Assembly: GCA_947170725.1 (NCBI GenBank)
Contig: CAMVUM010000001.1
Location: 186,001-250,000 of the forward strand
Direction of reading: 5' to 3'
DNA length: 64,000 nt
Origin: an uncultured Prevotella sp.
Lineage (GTDB): Bacteria > Bacteroidota > Bacteroidia > Bacteroidales > Bacteroidaceae
The number at the start of each line of letters is the position of its first letter. Position 1 is the first letter of the stretch. Under the pieces are notes generated by a model. The model was not told where the DNA came from. It did no database searches and saw only the letters and a list, made by a program, of their open reading frames with translations. A program made the position numbers and the translations under genes. Shown here one piece after another: positions 9,001 to 17,600 of this stretch.

Positions 9001-12000
9001 CGTCTTCTCAACCCGGCGGGAAAGTGGGGCGGCATGATGCGCAAGCTGGACACGAACGACTTCGAAACTGCCAACATCGAGTATCTGGAGTTCTGGATGC
9101 TCGACCCATTCATCTATTCGCGTGAGAGCGGTGACGCCTCGGCCTACGGCGGCGACCTCTACATCAATCTCGGAGAGGTCAGTGAGGATGTTTTGAGGGA
9201 CGGAAAGAAATTCTATGAGAGCGGTATGCCCGTGGACGGAAGCAACAGCTTCACCACCACGCAGTGGGGAAAGGTGCCCGTTCAGGCCACCCAGACCTAT
9301 GCCTTCGCCACCACTTCCGGTGCGCGGGAAAAGCAGGACATCGGTCTCAATGGTCTCAACGACGAAGAGGAGCGCATCTATTATCCCGATTTCAACAACT
9401 TCGTGCAGACCATCACCAATGACAGTGTGCGCAATGCGTGGACCGCTGACCCGGCCAACGACAACTATCAGTATTTCCGCGGCAGCGAATTGGACCGCCG
9501 TGAGGCCTCTATCATGGAGCGTTACAAGCGCATCAACAATCCGCAGGGCAACTCGCCAGACAACAACGGCAACGGAGAAGGCTACGACACGTCCTACAAG
9601 ACCATGCCCGACGTTGAGGATATAAACCAGGACTACACTCTCAACGAGTATGAACGTTACTACCAGTATCACGTGAGCATACGCCCGGAGGACGTCAACG
9701 AGAACAACATTGGCAATAACTTCATAACCGACGTACGCACCTATGAGGCCCACTTGCGCAACGGAAAGCGCGAGACGGTCAACTGGTATAAGTTCCGAAT
9801 ACCGCTCAACACGCCCGACAAGGAGCGCATCGGCTCCATCAGTGACTTCTCGTCAATACGCTTCATGCGAATGTTCCTCACTCAGTTCCAGCGCCCTGTT
9901 GTCCTGCGTTTCGGCAGCCTCGATCTCGTTCGCGGAGAATGGCGTCTCTATGAAAATGACCTGAGCAACAATACGTCCGCCAATACGGGTACACTTGAGG
10001 CCAGCGCAGTCAATATCGAGGAGTACAACGACAAGCGTCCGGTCAACTATGTTCTGCCTCCCGGCATCAGCCGCGTCACCGACCCGTCGCAGCCGCAGCT
10101 TGTCGAGAGCAACGAACAGGCCATGAACCTCACCGTCAAGAACCTTTCGCGCAATGAGGCGAAGGCCGTCTACAAGAACACTACACTCGACCTGCGCCAG
10201 TACAAGCGCCTCCAGATGTTCGTACACGCCAACGCCATGCAGCAGAACACGACCAATCTGCAGAATGACCAGCTGGCCGTCTTTATCCGCCTGGGTAATG
10301 ACTACAAGAACAACTACTATGAATATGAAATCCCTCTGAAACTCACGCCGGAGGGACAGTATGACAAATATTCCACCGAGGCATGCCGTCAGGTATGGCC
10401 GGAGGACAACATGCTGGACATAGACATGTCCGTCTTCACTGCAATAAAGAAGGCGCGCAACAAAGCCCGCACCAACGGTGGAGCATCTTTCACCACAGTT
10501 TATTCAGAATATGACGCCGATCGTCCCAACAACAAGATCAGCATCATGGGCAATCCGTCGCTTGGCGAGGTGCGAACGATGATGATTGGTGTGCGCAATG
10601 TTTCTTCAACAACCAAGTCGGGAGAGGTTTGGGTTAACGAACTGCGTCTGCTGGAGTTCAACAACAAGGGCGGATGGGCGGCCTCCGGAGCGCTTAACAT
10701 GCAGCTATCGGACTTCGGAACGGTCAATCTGACGGGGCGTATGCTGACCGAAGGTTTCGGCGGACTGGAGGAAGGACTGGCCCAACGCAGCACTGACGAC
10801 TACAGAACATACAGCCTCACAGCCAATCTCGAACTCGGAAAGTTCTTCCCCGACAAAGCCAAGGTGTCAATTCCGTTCTACTATTCCGTGACAAAGGAGG
10901 AAACGCGGCCAAAGTATAATCCGCTCGACACGGACATGGAGCTTGACGACGCCCTTGAGTCAGCTTTCGACAAGCACGAGCGCGACTCCATTGAAGCTAT
11001 TGCCGTGACGAAGAAGACCAGCACAAACCTGTCGTTGTCGAACGTCAACGTCGGTATCAGGACCAAGCGCCACCCCATGCCCTATGACCCGGGCAACTTC
11101 TCGTTCAGCTACAGCCACTCCCACAACAACACTACGGGAGAGACTACCGTCTATGAAAAGGAAGATCAGTGGCGCGGTTCCGTCAACTACAGCTATACTC
11201 CGGTGTATAAGACCTATGAACCTTTCAAGAAACTGAAGGGCAAGAGTAAGTGGCTCGGACTGCCCAAAGCTATTGGTATCAACTATCTCCCGCAGAACAT
11301 ATCATTCAACAGCGAGATGATACGCAACTACTATGAACTTCAGGAGCGCGACATCGACGCTTCGGGAGGCTCGCAGCTCCCGCTGACGTTCAACTCACAG
11401 TTCCTTTGGAACCGCGACTTCTCCATCCGCTGGGACCTGACGAAGAACCTTCATGCAAACTTCCAGTCGGCCACCCACGCCGAGATAGAGGAACCGTATG
11501 TGCCGGTCAACAAGGACCTCTATCCTGACCAGTATAAGGTGTGGAAGGACTCCGTATGGCAGTCGATAAAGGACCTCGGCCGTCCGCTGGACTACCAACA
11601 GACGTTCACGGCGTCCTATCAGGTGCCGCTCAACAAGCTCCCTGTCTTCGATTGGATCAACGCCGACGCCAACTATACGGCCACATATTCATGGCTTCGC
11701 GGCACGGAGCTGGACGACGGGACATCGCTCGGCAACACCATCTCTAACAACCGCACCGTCACCATCAACTCGACGCTGAACATGGAGACGCTCTACAACC
11801 ACATTCCTTTCCTGAAGAAGGCCAACGAACGGTTCAACAAGAAGAACACGACGTCAACTAAGAAGGCGCCGCAGATACGCAAGCCGGGAAAACCCGCCAC
11901 GGACAAGACCGGCAAACCAGACGACCCGAAGGATGGCAAGGAGGACAAGAAGCAGCAAGCGGAGCTTCCGAAGAACAGGAACACCTATCAGCGCGAAATT

Positions 12001-13701
12001 ACCCTCCGTACCGACACTACCATTACCGTGGCCCATAACAAGAAGAGCCGCCGCCTCGTCGTGACGGCAAAGACGAAGGACGGACGGCCGTATGACGTGA
12101 AATATAAGGTTGTTGATGACAACAAGATTCTTATCAAAAACCTCGATACGGTTCAGATAAAGCTCAGTGTCATGCCGAAAGAGCCGATAGACAAGCAGTG
12201 GTGGTACCGTCCGGCACAGTCGGCGGCCCGTTTCCTCATGATGGTCCGCAACGTTAGCATCACCTACCGCAACCAGTACGCCATGACCCTGCCTGGGTTC
12301 ATGCCTAACATAGGCGACGCCTTCGGTCAGCGCACGGGCGGCGGCATGGCTCCGGGTCTGGATTTCGCCTTCGGTCTGACTGGCGACAGCTATCTGCAGA
12401 AGGCTTACGACCGCGGATGGCTGATGTGCAACGACAGCGTGGCCACACCAGCTGCGACTACGGCTAACGAGGACCTGCAAGTGCGCATGACGCTTGAGCC
12501 AATACGCGACCTGAAGATCGATCTTAACGCCAGCCGCACGGTCAATAAGGCGAGGAGCATACAGTATATGTATGCCGACATGCCGACGACCCAAAGCGGT
12601 TCGTTCACAATGACGACCGTCAGTCTGAAGAGCGCCCTCGAAGGTATGGGTGACGCCAACAACGGTTACGCCTCAAAGTCGTTCACACGCTTCTGCGAGT
12701 CCATCGACGGCTTCCGTGAGCGCGTCCAAGCCCGCTATGTGGGAACGCGATATCCACATGGAGTGACTGACGCCAATGGTGTCAGTCTCGGTGGAGCACA
12801 GTATAATCCGGAGTTGGGACAGGTCGGCAAGTACAGTGCCGACGTGCTCATACCCGCATTCCTCTCGGCCTATACCTCCGGTGCGGGTTCGTCGCTCGAC
12901 ATCTTCCCCACGCTGAAGCGCATGCTGCCCAACTGGACCATAAAATACGGAGGTCTGGGCCGTCTGCCATGGCTGCGCGACCATTTCAAGAGCGTCAATC
13001 TGAACCACTCCTACAAGAGTGTCTTCGCCATCGGCAGCTATGCCACATACAGCACCTACTATGAGTATATGGACGGTCTGGGCTTCATCAACGACGTCAC
13101 CACGGGCAATCCCGTGCCCAGCAGCATGTATAATGTGAGCACGGTCAGCATCAACGAGGCTTTCTCGCCGCTCTTCGGTGTCGACTTCACGCTCCAGAAC
13201 AATCTAACATGCAAGGTGGAATACCGTACGACCCGCGTGCTCAACCTCAGCATGACCAGTGTCCAGCTCAACGAAGCACTGAGCAAGGACTGGGTGATCG
13301 GCATGGGATATAAGATCAGCAATTTCCGTCTCTTCGGCGGAACGGCATCAAGAAAAATCAAGAAGTCACAGCGGGGCCGTAATGCCAATAACGCCGACCA
13401 GAAGAAGACGACCACGACGACAGCGCGCGGCGGTGTGAACCATGACCTCAATCTCCGCCTCGATATCTCGCTGCGCAAGCAGGCTGCCATCACCCGCGAC
13501 ATAGCCACCGTGACCAGCTCGGCCAGCAGTGGCAATACGGCGTTTAAGATGTCGTTCATGGCTGACTATACGCTTTCGCGCCTGCTCACCATCAGCGCAT
13601 ACTATGACCGTCAGACCAATACCCCGATGCTCTCCAGCAGCAGTTATCCCACGACAACCCACGACTTCGGCCTTTCTATGAAGTTCTCGCTGACGAGATA
13701 G
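6004..13701 (+). CDS. sprA: Type IX secretion system outer-membrane translocon SprA (Sov)
   Basis: A 2565-aa protein, among the largest expected in such a genome and in the size range of SprA. It forms the giant beta-barrel through which type IX cargo crosses the outer membrane. Visible family segments include the N-terminal GGVRIKTQGTAELKLG, repeated short beta strands, EFWMLDPF, and a C-terminal strand ending DFGLSMKFSLTR. The first 60 residues are arginine rich with a hydrophobic stretch VLLVSFFSGVIALAV, so the true start is uncertain. A lysine/aspartate/proline-rich linker (about residues 1945-1985) looks like an insertion. The ruvA-sprA order is typical of Bacteroidales. Confidence 0.93.
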   Translation: MREKKRHIYTIYSIGGGRRRVSSAVRRVATVVWSKICRVPGVTVLSPRNVLLVSFFSGVIALAVPPQDDNTRKQKPAPKAQPSLMAADETIPDSLLHPRWRIQKTAPLLTEDLDTAAIDLRMPENIKQEAVYDDSLNVYFIGSKIGDSYLNTPVMMTPEEYRRWSERRAMQEFFRKKDAENVAAKGKEKFDFSDMKFDLGPAEKIFGPGGVRIKTQGTAELKLGATINKVDNPSLPIRNRKTTAFDFDEKINLNLNGKVGDKVNMNLNYNTDATFDFDSKNLKLTYEGKEDEIIKLVEAGNVTFPSNSSLIQGATSLFGVRTDMQFGKLKLQAVLSQKNSTSKSVSSKGGTQLTPFEINVADYEENRHFFLAHYFRERYDRAMSTLPNVMTGIKITRVEVWVTNKTGTTSNTRNIVALADLGEGKNVGSHIWGGNGDVAPSNGANREYSAMTTEYAAARNIDQTNTVLDAISGFTGAVDYEKLQSARMLNSSEYTVNSSLGYISLKSALQSDQVLAVAFEYTLGGQTYQVGEFASDNTNTNEALFVKALKNTNNSPQMANWRLMMKNVYYLASSVEKTKFRLDVKYLSDTTGVYLSYLPEPQVKDRMLIRVLGADRLDNNNKANPNGYFDFVEGYTVSNGRVFFPAAEPFGAYLKDYLVKAGIADATAGKYAFTELYDTTKTAAKQIAEKDKFVLTGQFKGTSANVISLGAYNVPQGSVVVTAGGVVLSEGSDYTVDYTAGEVTILNQSIIDAGTSVNVSLESNTDFGMMRKTMMGLNWEYDFSKNFQISGTFQHLREQAMTSKVTMGSEPLNNFLWGVNLNWKKESQWLTNVLNKIPFLHCTQPSQISLTTEFAQLISGQAGGTQDNASYIDDFENTKSGIDVSEPKSWVLSSVPSMFPESSDKEGLSSGYNRSLLAWYTIDPLFTYKSSSLTPGHIKSDLNQLSNHYVREVYVSELYPNRDQSTYNGATSTLSILNLAYYPEERGPYNFSTQMNADGRLLNPAGKWGGMMRKLDTNDFETANIEYLEFWMLDPFIYSRESGDASAYGGDLYINLGEVSEDVLRDGKKFYESGMPVDGSNSFTTTQWGKVPVQATQTYAFATTSGAREKQDIGLNGLNDEEERIYYPDFNNFVQTITNDSVRNAWTADPANDNYQYFRGSELDRREASIMERYKRINNPQGNSPDNNGNGEGYDTSYKTMPDVEDINQDYTLNEYERYYQYHVSIRPEDVNENNIGNNFITDVRTYEAHLRNGKRETVNWYKFRIPLNTPDKERIGSISDFSSIRFMRMFLTQFQRPVVLRFGSLDLVRGEWRLYENDLSNNTSANTGTLEASAVNIEEYNDKRPVNYVLPPGISRVTDPSQPQLVESNEQAMNLTVKNLSRNEAKAVYKNTTLDLRQYKRLQMFVHANAMQQNTTNLQNDQLAVFIRLGNDYKNNYYEYEIPLKLTPEGQYDKYSTEACRQVWPEDNMLDIDMSVFTAIKKARNKARTNGGASFTTVYSEYDADRPNNKISIMGNPSLGEVRTMMIGVRNVSSTTKSGEVWVNELRLLEFNNKGGWAASGALNMQLSDFGTVNLTGRMLTEGFGGLEEGLAQRSTDDYRTYSLTANLELGKFFPDKAKVSIPFYYSVTKEETRPKYNPLDTDMELDDALESAFDKHERDSIEAIAVTKKTSTNLSLSNVNVGIRTKRHPMPYDPGNFSFSYSHSHNNTTGETTVYEKEDQWRGSVNYSYTPVYKTYEPFKKLKGKSKWLGLPKAIGINYLPQNISFNSEMIRNYYELQERDIDASGGSQLPLTFNSQFLWNRDFSIRWDLTKNLHANFQSATHAEIEEPYVPVNKDLYPDQYKVWKDSVWQSIKDLGRPLDYQQTFTASYQVPLNKLPVFDWINADANYTATYSWLRGTELDDGTSLGNTISNNRTVTINSTLNMETLYNHIPFLKKANERFNKKNTTSTKKAPQIRKPGKPATDKTGKPDDPKDGKEDKKQQAELPKNRNTYQREITLRTDTTITVAHNKKSRRLVVTAKTKDGRPYDVKYKVVDDNKILIKNLDTVQIKLSVMPKEPIDKQWWYRPAQSAARFLMMVRNVSITYRNQYAMTLPGFMPNIGDAFGQRTGGGMAPGLDFAFGLTGDSYLQKAYDRGWLMCNDSVATPAATTANEDLQVRMTLEPIRDLKIDLNASRTVNKARSIQYMYADMPTTQSGSFTMTTVSLKSALEGMGDANNGYASKSFTRFCESIDGFRERVQARYVGTRYPHGVTDANGVSLGGAQYNPELGQVGKYSADVLIPAFLSAYTSGAGSSLDIFPTLKRMLPNWTIKYGGLGRLPWLRDHFKSVNLNHSYKSVFAIGSYATYSTYYEYMDGLGFINDVTTGNPVPSSMYNVSTVSINEAFSPLFGVDFTLQNNLTCKVEYRTTRVLNLSMTSVQLNEALSKDWVIGMGYKISNFRLFGGTASRKIKKSQRGRNANNADQKKTTTTTARGGVNHDLNLRLDISLRKQAAITRDIATVTSSASSGNTAFKMSFMADYTLSRLLTISAYYDRQTNTPMLSSSSYPTTTHDFGLSMKFSLTR

Positions 13702-13756
13702 GGTTATATGGGTATATATTTATACAGATATATTATAAACAAATAAAATAGACAAC

Positions 13757-15178
13757 ATGAAGAAAATCATTAAACTATTGCTGGCTGTGGCATTGTTATG
13801 GCCAGGCTGTTCCGCCATTGCGTCAGACTATGCCCACTACTACCAGAACTTGCCCGTGGAGCTGCGCAAGGCCACTCCCACAAGTGTGCCTGACAGGACG
13901 GTGAGCATAACAGATTTCGGGGCTGTCGGTGACGGTCTGACACTGTGTACTGATGCTTTCGCACGTGCCATAGACCGGCTTTCGGCCGAGGGTGGCGGAC
14001 GTCTTACGGTGCCGCAGGGCGTGTGGCTGACAGGACCTATCGTGCTCAAGAGCAATATCGATCTGCATGTAGAGAAGAATGCTATCATCTATTTCTCACC
14101 CGACAAGCAATTGTATGAAGACAAGGCGAATCCTAAGGCTTCTCGTGTCATGGCGTGTATCAGTGCCGTGCGCTGCAAGAACATCATGATTACCGGCGAG
14201 GGTATCATTGACGGCAACGGTGCGCAGTGGCGGCCGGTGAAGCGCGGCAAGGTCAGCGAAGTAGAGTGGAACCAGTATAAGGCGCTGGGCGGTGTGCAGC
14301 GTCAGAACGGTTCGCTATGGTATCCGTGGGACATGAAGGCGGGCTACGCCAACGTGGCCGAGACGCCGGAGAAGCAGGAGAAGAAGCGCAACGACCTGTT
14401 CCGCATCAACCACTGTGAGAATGTCATGCTGAAGGGTGTCACGTTTCAGAATGCCCCTAAGTTCCATGTCCATCCGTTCAACAGCCGCAATATCATTATC
14501 GACGGAATCACCGTACGCTGTCCGTGGAATGCACAGAACGGTGACGCCATCGACCTGAGCGACTGCCATCAGGCGCTGATTGTCAACTGTACGGTGGACG
14601 CCGGCGACGACGGTCTTTGCATGAAGAGCGGCGAACGTAAGGATGGAGCGCTGGTCAATGGATGTGAGGACATACTGATTGAGAACAACACCGTATACCA
14701 TGCTCATGGCGGATTTGTGATCGGCAGCGAGGACGTGACTGGCATGAAGCGCATTGTCGTGCGCCGCTGCCGTTTTGCCGGCACGGACGTCGGATTGCGT
14801 TTCAAGAGCGGTATAGGACGCGGCGGCCGGACCGAGGCCATCTATATCAGCGACATAGTCATGACGGACATCAAGGATGATGCAGTTTCCTTCCAGTGTG
14901 ACTATCTTGATCGCCCGGCTGGCAGCAAGGATGCCGGAACGGTTGCTGACAAGAAACTTGAGAATGTTCCTGAATTTACGGATATTCATATTTCCGGAAT
15001 TGTGTGCCGCGGTACCAAAAACGCCATAACGGCTCGTGGAATAGAAGGTCTTAACTGTGTTCACGACATCACGGTGGACAACAGTGTATTCGTATATACA
15101 GAGAAAGGTGAGAACATCGACACGAAGACGGCTGAGGTGAAGCTCAGCGGAGTGAAGATGGTAAAGGAGGGGAAATAA
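13757..15178 (+). CDS. Glycoside hydrolase family 28 (polygalacturonase-like)
   Basis: The 473-aa product has a signal peptide (about 1-23) and a parallel beta-helix. GH28 catalytic signatures are present in order: NGDAIDLSDC, DAGDDGLCMKSG, HGGFVIGSED and RFKSG. In the family these carry the three catalytic aspartates, a histidine and an Arg/Lys substrate clamp. It should hydrolyse galacturonic acid linkages in pectin, and exo- or rhamnogalacturonan activity cannot be excluded. It lies 55 bp after sprA and converges on the minus-strand glycosidase cluster, from which it is now separated by the RhuM/integrase island. Confidence 0.88.
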   Translation: MKKIIKLLLAVALLWPGCSAIASDYAHYYQNLPVELRKATPTSVPDRTVSITDFGAVGDGLTLCTDAFARAIDRLSAEGGGRLTVPQGVWLTGPIVLKSNIDLHVEKNAIIYFSPDKQLYEDKANPKASRVMACISAVRCKNIMITGEGIIDGNGAQWRPVKRGKVSEVEWNQYKALGGVQRQNGSLWYPWDMKAGYANVAETPEKQEKKRNDLFRINHCENVMLKGVTFQNAPKFHVHPFNSRNIIIDGITVRCPWNAQNGDAIDLSDCHQALIVNCTVDAGDDGLCMKSGERKDGALVNGCEDILIENNTVYHAHGGFVIGSEDVTGMKRIVVRRCRFAGTDVGLRFKSGIGRGGRTEAIYISDIVMTDIKDDAVSFQCDYLDRPAGSKDAGTVADKKLENVPEFTDIHISGIVCRGTKNAITARGIEGLNCVHDITVDNSVFVYTEKGENIDTKTAEVKLSGVKMVKEGK

Positions 15179-15196
15179 TAAAAGAGCTGGCAAAAC

Positions 15197-15233
15197 CCGC
15201 TCTGAACTAAGAATCATCGTGGGTAAATCCCGC
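15197..15233 (+). repeat. Left copy of a 37-bp direct repeat flanking the RhuM/integrase island
   Basis: It matches 17552-17588 at 31 of 37 positions, starting CCGCTCTGAA. A further partial copy of CCCGCTCTGA starts at 15229. It lies between the GH28 stop and the first terminator of the island. Confidence 0.6.
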
Positions 15234-15249
15234 TCTGAGTACGAATTGG

Positions 15250-15294
15250 AATCGCAAACATTTGATTATCAATCAAATGTTTGCGATTTTTTTT
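15250..15294 (+). terminator. Strong rho-independent terminator
   Basis: Perfect 18-bp arms (15250-15267 and 15271-15288) with a 3-base loop, followed by a run of T. It terminates plus-strand transcription arriving from GH28. Confidence 0.85.
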
Positions 15295-15437
15295 GTTTTA
15301 GTGGATTGCACCACTTTGGCACCACATAATTTATAAACCCGATGGCTTTTCTCGGGTTCCATCATCCTTTTCAATATATTTTGCTATTACTGTCCGCTAA
15401 ACCATAAAAAGGCGAGTCCAACTTCTTGAAAGTGAAG

Positions 15438-15472
15438 TGCCCCCAAAAGTTTTTTTCTAACTTTTGGGGGCA
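15438..15472 (-). terminator. Hairpin downstream of the RhuM-Doc gene
   Basis: Perfect 14-bp arms 15438-15451 and 15459-15472 (TGCCCCCAAAAGTT and complement) with a pyrimidine loop. It lies 52 bp past the minus-strand stop at 15525. It lacks a clear T tail outside the stem, so its efficiency is uncertain. Confidence 0.55.
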
Positions 15473-15524
15473 GTTCAAACTCAAGACAATTAGCCCTATT
15501 GGATTTTTGATGCAGAATATATCC

Positions 15525-16466
15525 TTAGATGCAGTTCATAATGATGCTAACCATCATCTCTTTTTCTTCCGTCCGTGATTCGGCAATCATAATGGTAAGT
15601 GCCACAAGGGTATAGTCGGCAATGCGCTTGCTGCCGTCTTCATGATAGAGAATACCGTTTTTGTCAAGGAAATAAAGAAATACAGTAGCTGCGATACGTT
15701 TGTTCCCGTCACTGAAACTGTGGTTCTTGGTGACGAAGTAAAGAAGATTGGCCGCTTTTTCTTCAAGGGTAGGGTAAACATCCTCACCACCGAAACTATG
15801 GTAGATATTGCCAATGCTACCTTTGAAGGAATCGTCCTTCTCATGTCCGAACAGGTCAGAATCTGCACCAAAGCGCATTTGGTCTATCAGACCACGGCAT
15901 TCTTCGTAACTTAGAACGTATGTTGCTTTACTTCCCTGCGGTCGTTTCATACATTGGTGGTCGTAATCATCAAGCAAGGTGAGAGCGGTGTTGTAATTTT
16001 CAATTACGCTAAGCACTTGTTTGGCATCAAGTTCGTTTTGGGTACGTTTCATGATGCTTATCACTTCTCCAAGCTGCTGCAGGCGTTGGTCATTGATGGC
16101 GTAGCCTTTAATGATATATTCCGTCAAGATAGAATTTGCCCATTTACGGAAAGCCACGCCTCTTTTAGATTTAACCCTGTAACCTACGGAAATAATCACA
16201 TCGAGATTGTAGTATTCTGTTTGTTTGGTTTGCGTTTTACCTTCCATAGCACCGTGTCGAGTGGTGGTCGCAAATTTTGCGACTACCACTTGCCCTTCCA
16301 GTTCCTCACGCATGGCATTGTTGATATGCTTACCAATGGTCTTTACATCCCTGTCGAACAGGACGGACATTTGCTGGCGGTTCAGCCATACTGTTTTTTC
16401 TTCGGTTGATACCGGAACTTCCAATATGGTTTCTGCATCCTTGAAAATAGCTATCTTGTTTTCCAT
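15525..16466 (-). CDS. RhuM-family protein fused to a Doc-like Fic domain
   Basis: The 313-aa product has two parts. Residues about 20-125 form a RhuM/KilA-like DNA-associated module (TVWLNRQQMSVLF, NLDVIISVGYRVKS, FRKWANSILTEYIIKGY). Residues about 170-300 form a Fic/Doc domain with the loop HSFSDGNKR at 249-257. The GNKR form, with no second arginine, is the Doc type. Doc is known to phosphorylate EF-Tu, whereas classic Fic proteins AMPylate. No antitoxin gene is visible next to it, so the RhuM part may regulate or target the enzyme. It is the only intact gene of its island. The RhuM part is homologous to that of the protein at 56269-57654. Confidence 0.85.
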   Translation of the reverse strand: MENKIAIFKDAETILEVPVSTEEKTVWLNRQQMSVLFDRDVKTIGKHINNAMREELEGQVVVAKFATTTRHGAMEGKTQTKQTEYYNLDVIISVGYRVKSKRGVAFRKWANSILTEYIIKGYAINDQRLQQLGEVISIMKRTQNELDAKQVLSVIENYNTALTLLDDYDHQCMKRPQGSKATYVLSYEECRGLIDQMRFGADSDLFGHEKDDSFKGSIGNIYHSFGGEDVYPTLEEKAANLLYFVTKNHSFSDGNKRIAATVFLYFLDKNGILYHEDGSKRIADYTLVALTIMIAESRTEEKEMMVSIIMNCI

Positions 16467-16492
16467 ATTATTCTTCTATTACATTCAGTTGT

Positions 16493-17386
16493 TTATCTAT
16501 TATATATAGGTTGTTTATATGCTGCACACATTAATATGAAGCGGTCTTTCAACATCAAGGATGAGTAGTGTTTTACTGCGCTACTACCTTCCTTGTGATG
16601 CCCGGAAACATACATATTGACCTGTACTTTAGTCAGCATATCCAAGTGGGTCTTACGGCATAGTTTGCTGCTTCCCATTGTATAAAGGGGCTTATAGATA
16701 TTATCGGAACTGTCTTTGTCAAAAACGTTCACCTCCCTGTCTATTTGGCAATATTCAAGTAATTTTCTGATTTTTACATTATAGCCACTCTTACCGGTCA
16801 CGTATTTTAGAATAGGGAAGTTGAACTGCCACTTTTTAATAATATCTAAAGCATATCGCATGACAAGTATTTCCACTTCGTCTTTATGCTCATTACTTTT
16901 TAGTGTTTTCTGAGGCAGATAGCGTAAGTAAGGAATCCCCTCGGCACTGACAACAACTTTATCCATATTCAGTGACTTAAAATCATCAATACGGCTTCCG
17001 AAAGCGCATTGCAGAAGAAATGCTTCTTTGACTTCCTGTAATGTTGCCGGAACATCAGTATCCATCACTTCTAAAAATTCTTCCTGTAATAAATAGGCAG
17101 GTGCATCGTAATTCTCTTTCATTACAACTTTTCTCCGGTTATTGCCAAGTTTTCTGAAAGGCGACACATCTATATCATCACGGTCTTCCAACTATGTATA
17201 AAATGCCTGCAACATTCTTAGTTTGATGGCAACGGTATTCTGCGCACGTTCATTGGATGGAACACAACGCTCTTTGATTTCGCTATAGTGGTATAAGTCC
17301 ACCCCACGACCGTCTCTTAGGCGGAATCGTAATTTAATTATTCCCTCTGATTTGGTAGTCCTTCTGAATAGTGTTAATCCTTTCAT
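16493..17386 (-). pseudogene. Tyrosine recombinase (integrase) with in-frame amber stop
   Basis: The start at 17386 (MKGLTLFRRTTKSEG) follows a good promoter by about 25 nt. The frame is interrupted at 17194-17192 by TAG, and the same frame then continues with EDRDDIDVSPF to the end of the gene. The downstream part keeps the catalytic arginine (FGSRIDD), a KTHLDML segment in the HxxR region, SGHHKEGSS and the C-terminal tyrosine (KHYSS). A Bacteroidales arm-binding integrase of about 300 codons is thus split after roughly codon 64. Read-through or a sequencing error are alternatives. Inactivation is more likely, given that it sits in a decayed island. Confidence 0.8.
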
Positions 17387-17411
17387 TGATATTACCGTTT
17401 TTATCGTGGCG

Positions 17412-17441
17412 CAAATATACGTTTTTTGCACCACTGAACAA
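17412..17441 (-). promoter_or_regulatory. Promoter of the island integrase
   Basis: On the minus strand TTG (17441-17439), a 19-nt spacer and TATATTTG (17419-17412) match the Bacteroidetes consensus exactly. The predicted start lies shortly before the ATG at 17386. Confidence 0.75.
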
Positions 17442-17551
17442 CAATTTTGCACCATTTATTTGCAATACTCTAAAATAAAACACAATTGTGTGGTTTGATT
17501 ATCAATTTATTATATTTTATTTATGTAGCATTAGGGTTTAATTCTTAATTT

Positions 17552-17588
17552 CCGCTCTGAATTAATAATTATCGCGGGCAAAGCCCGC
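17552..17588 (+). repeat. Right copy of the 37-bp repeat flanking the island
   Basis: 31 of 37 bases match 15197-15233. This copy overlaps the left arm of the terminator hairpin behind the GH35 gene, so it probably represents the original insertion target or its duplication. Confidence 0.6.
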
Positions 17589-17600
17589 GATAATTATTAA
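17562..17600 (-). terminator. Terminator of the GH35 gene
   Basis: Perfect 18-bp arms 17562-17579 and 17583-17600 around the loop AAA. The stop codon of the GH35 gene (17599-17597) lies inside the right arm. An AT-rich lower stem and symmetry allow function on both strands. Confidence 0.75.

Larger units (their letters stand above)
15234..17551. mobile_element. Small degraded integrative island (RhuM-Doc gene plus dead integrase)
   Basis: This 2.3-kb segment sits between two carbohydrate genes and is bounded by imperfect direct repeats. It contains a tyrosine recombinase gene broken by a TAG codon and one cargo gene. Base composition is visibly more AT rich than in the flanking genes. The decamer TTGCACCACT occurs near both inner ends (about 15307 and 17426-17435). 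The boundaries are inferred from the repeats. Confidence 0.6.

Noticed and set aside
7606..9753. Several long minus-strand ORFs inside sprA
   Set aside because: Antisense to a continuous 2565-codon gene, without signal or domain features.
14315..15217. 300-codon minus-strand ORF
   Set aside because: Shadow of the GH28 gene, whose catalytic motifs are complete on the plus strand.
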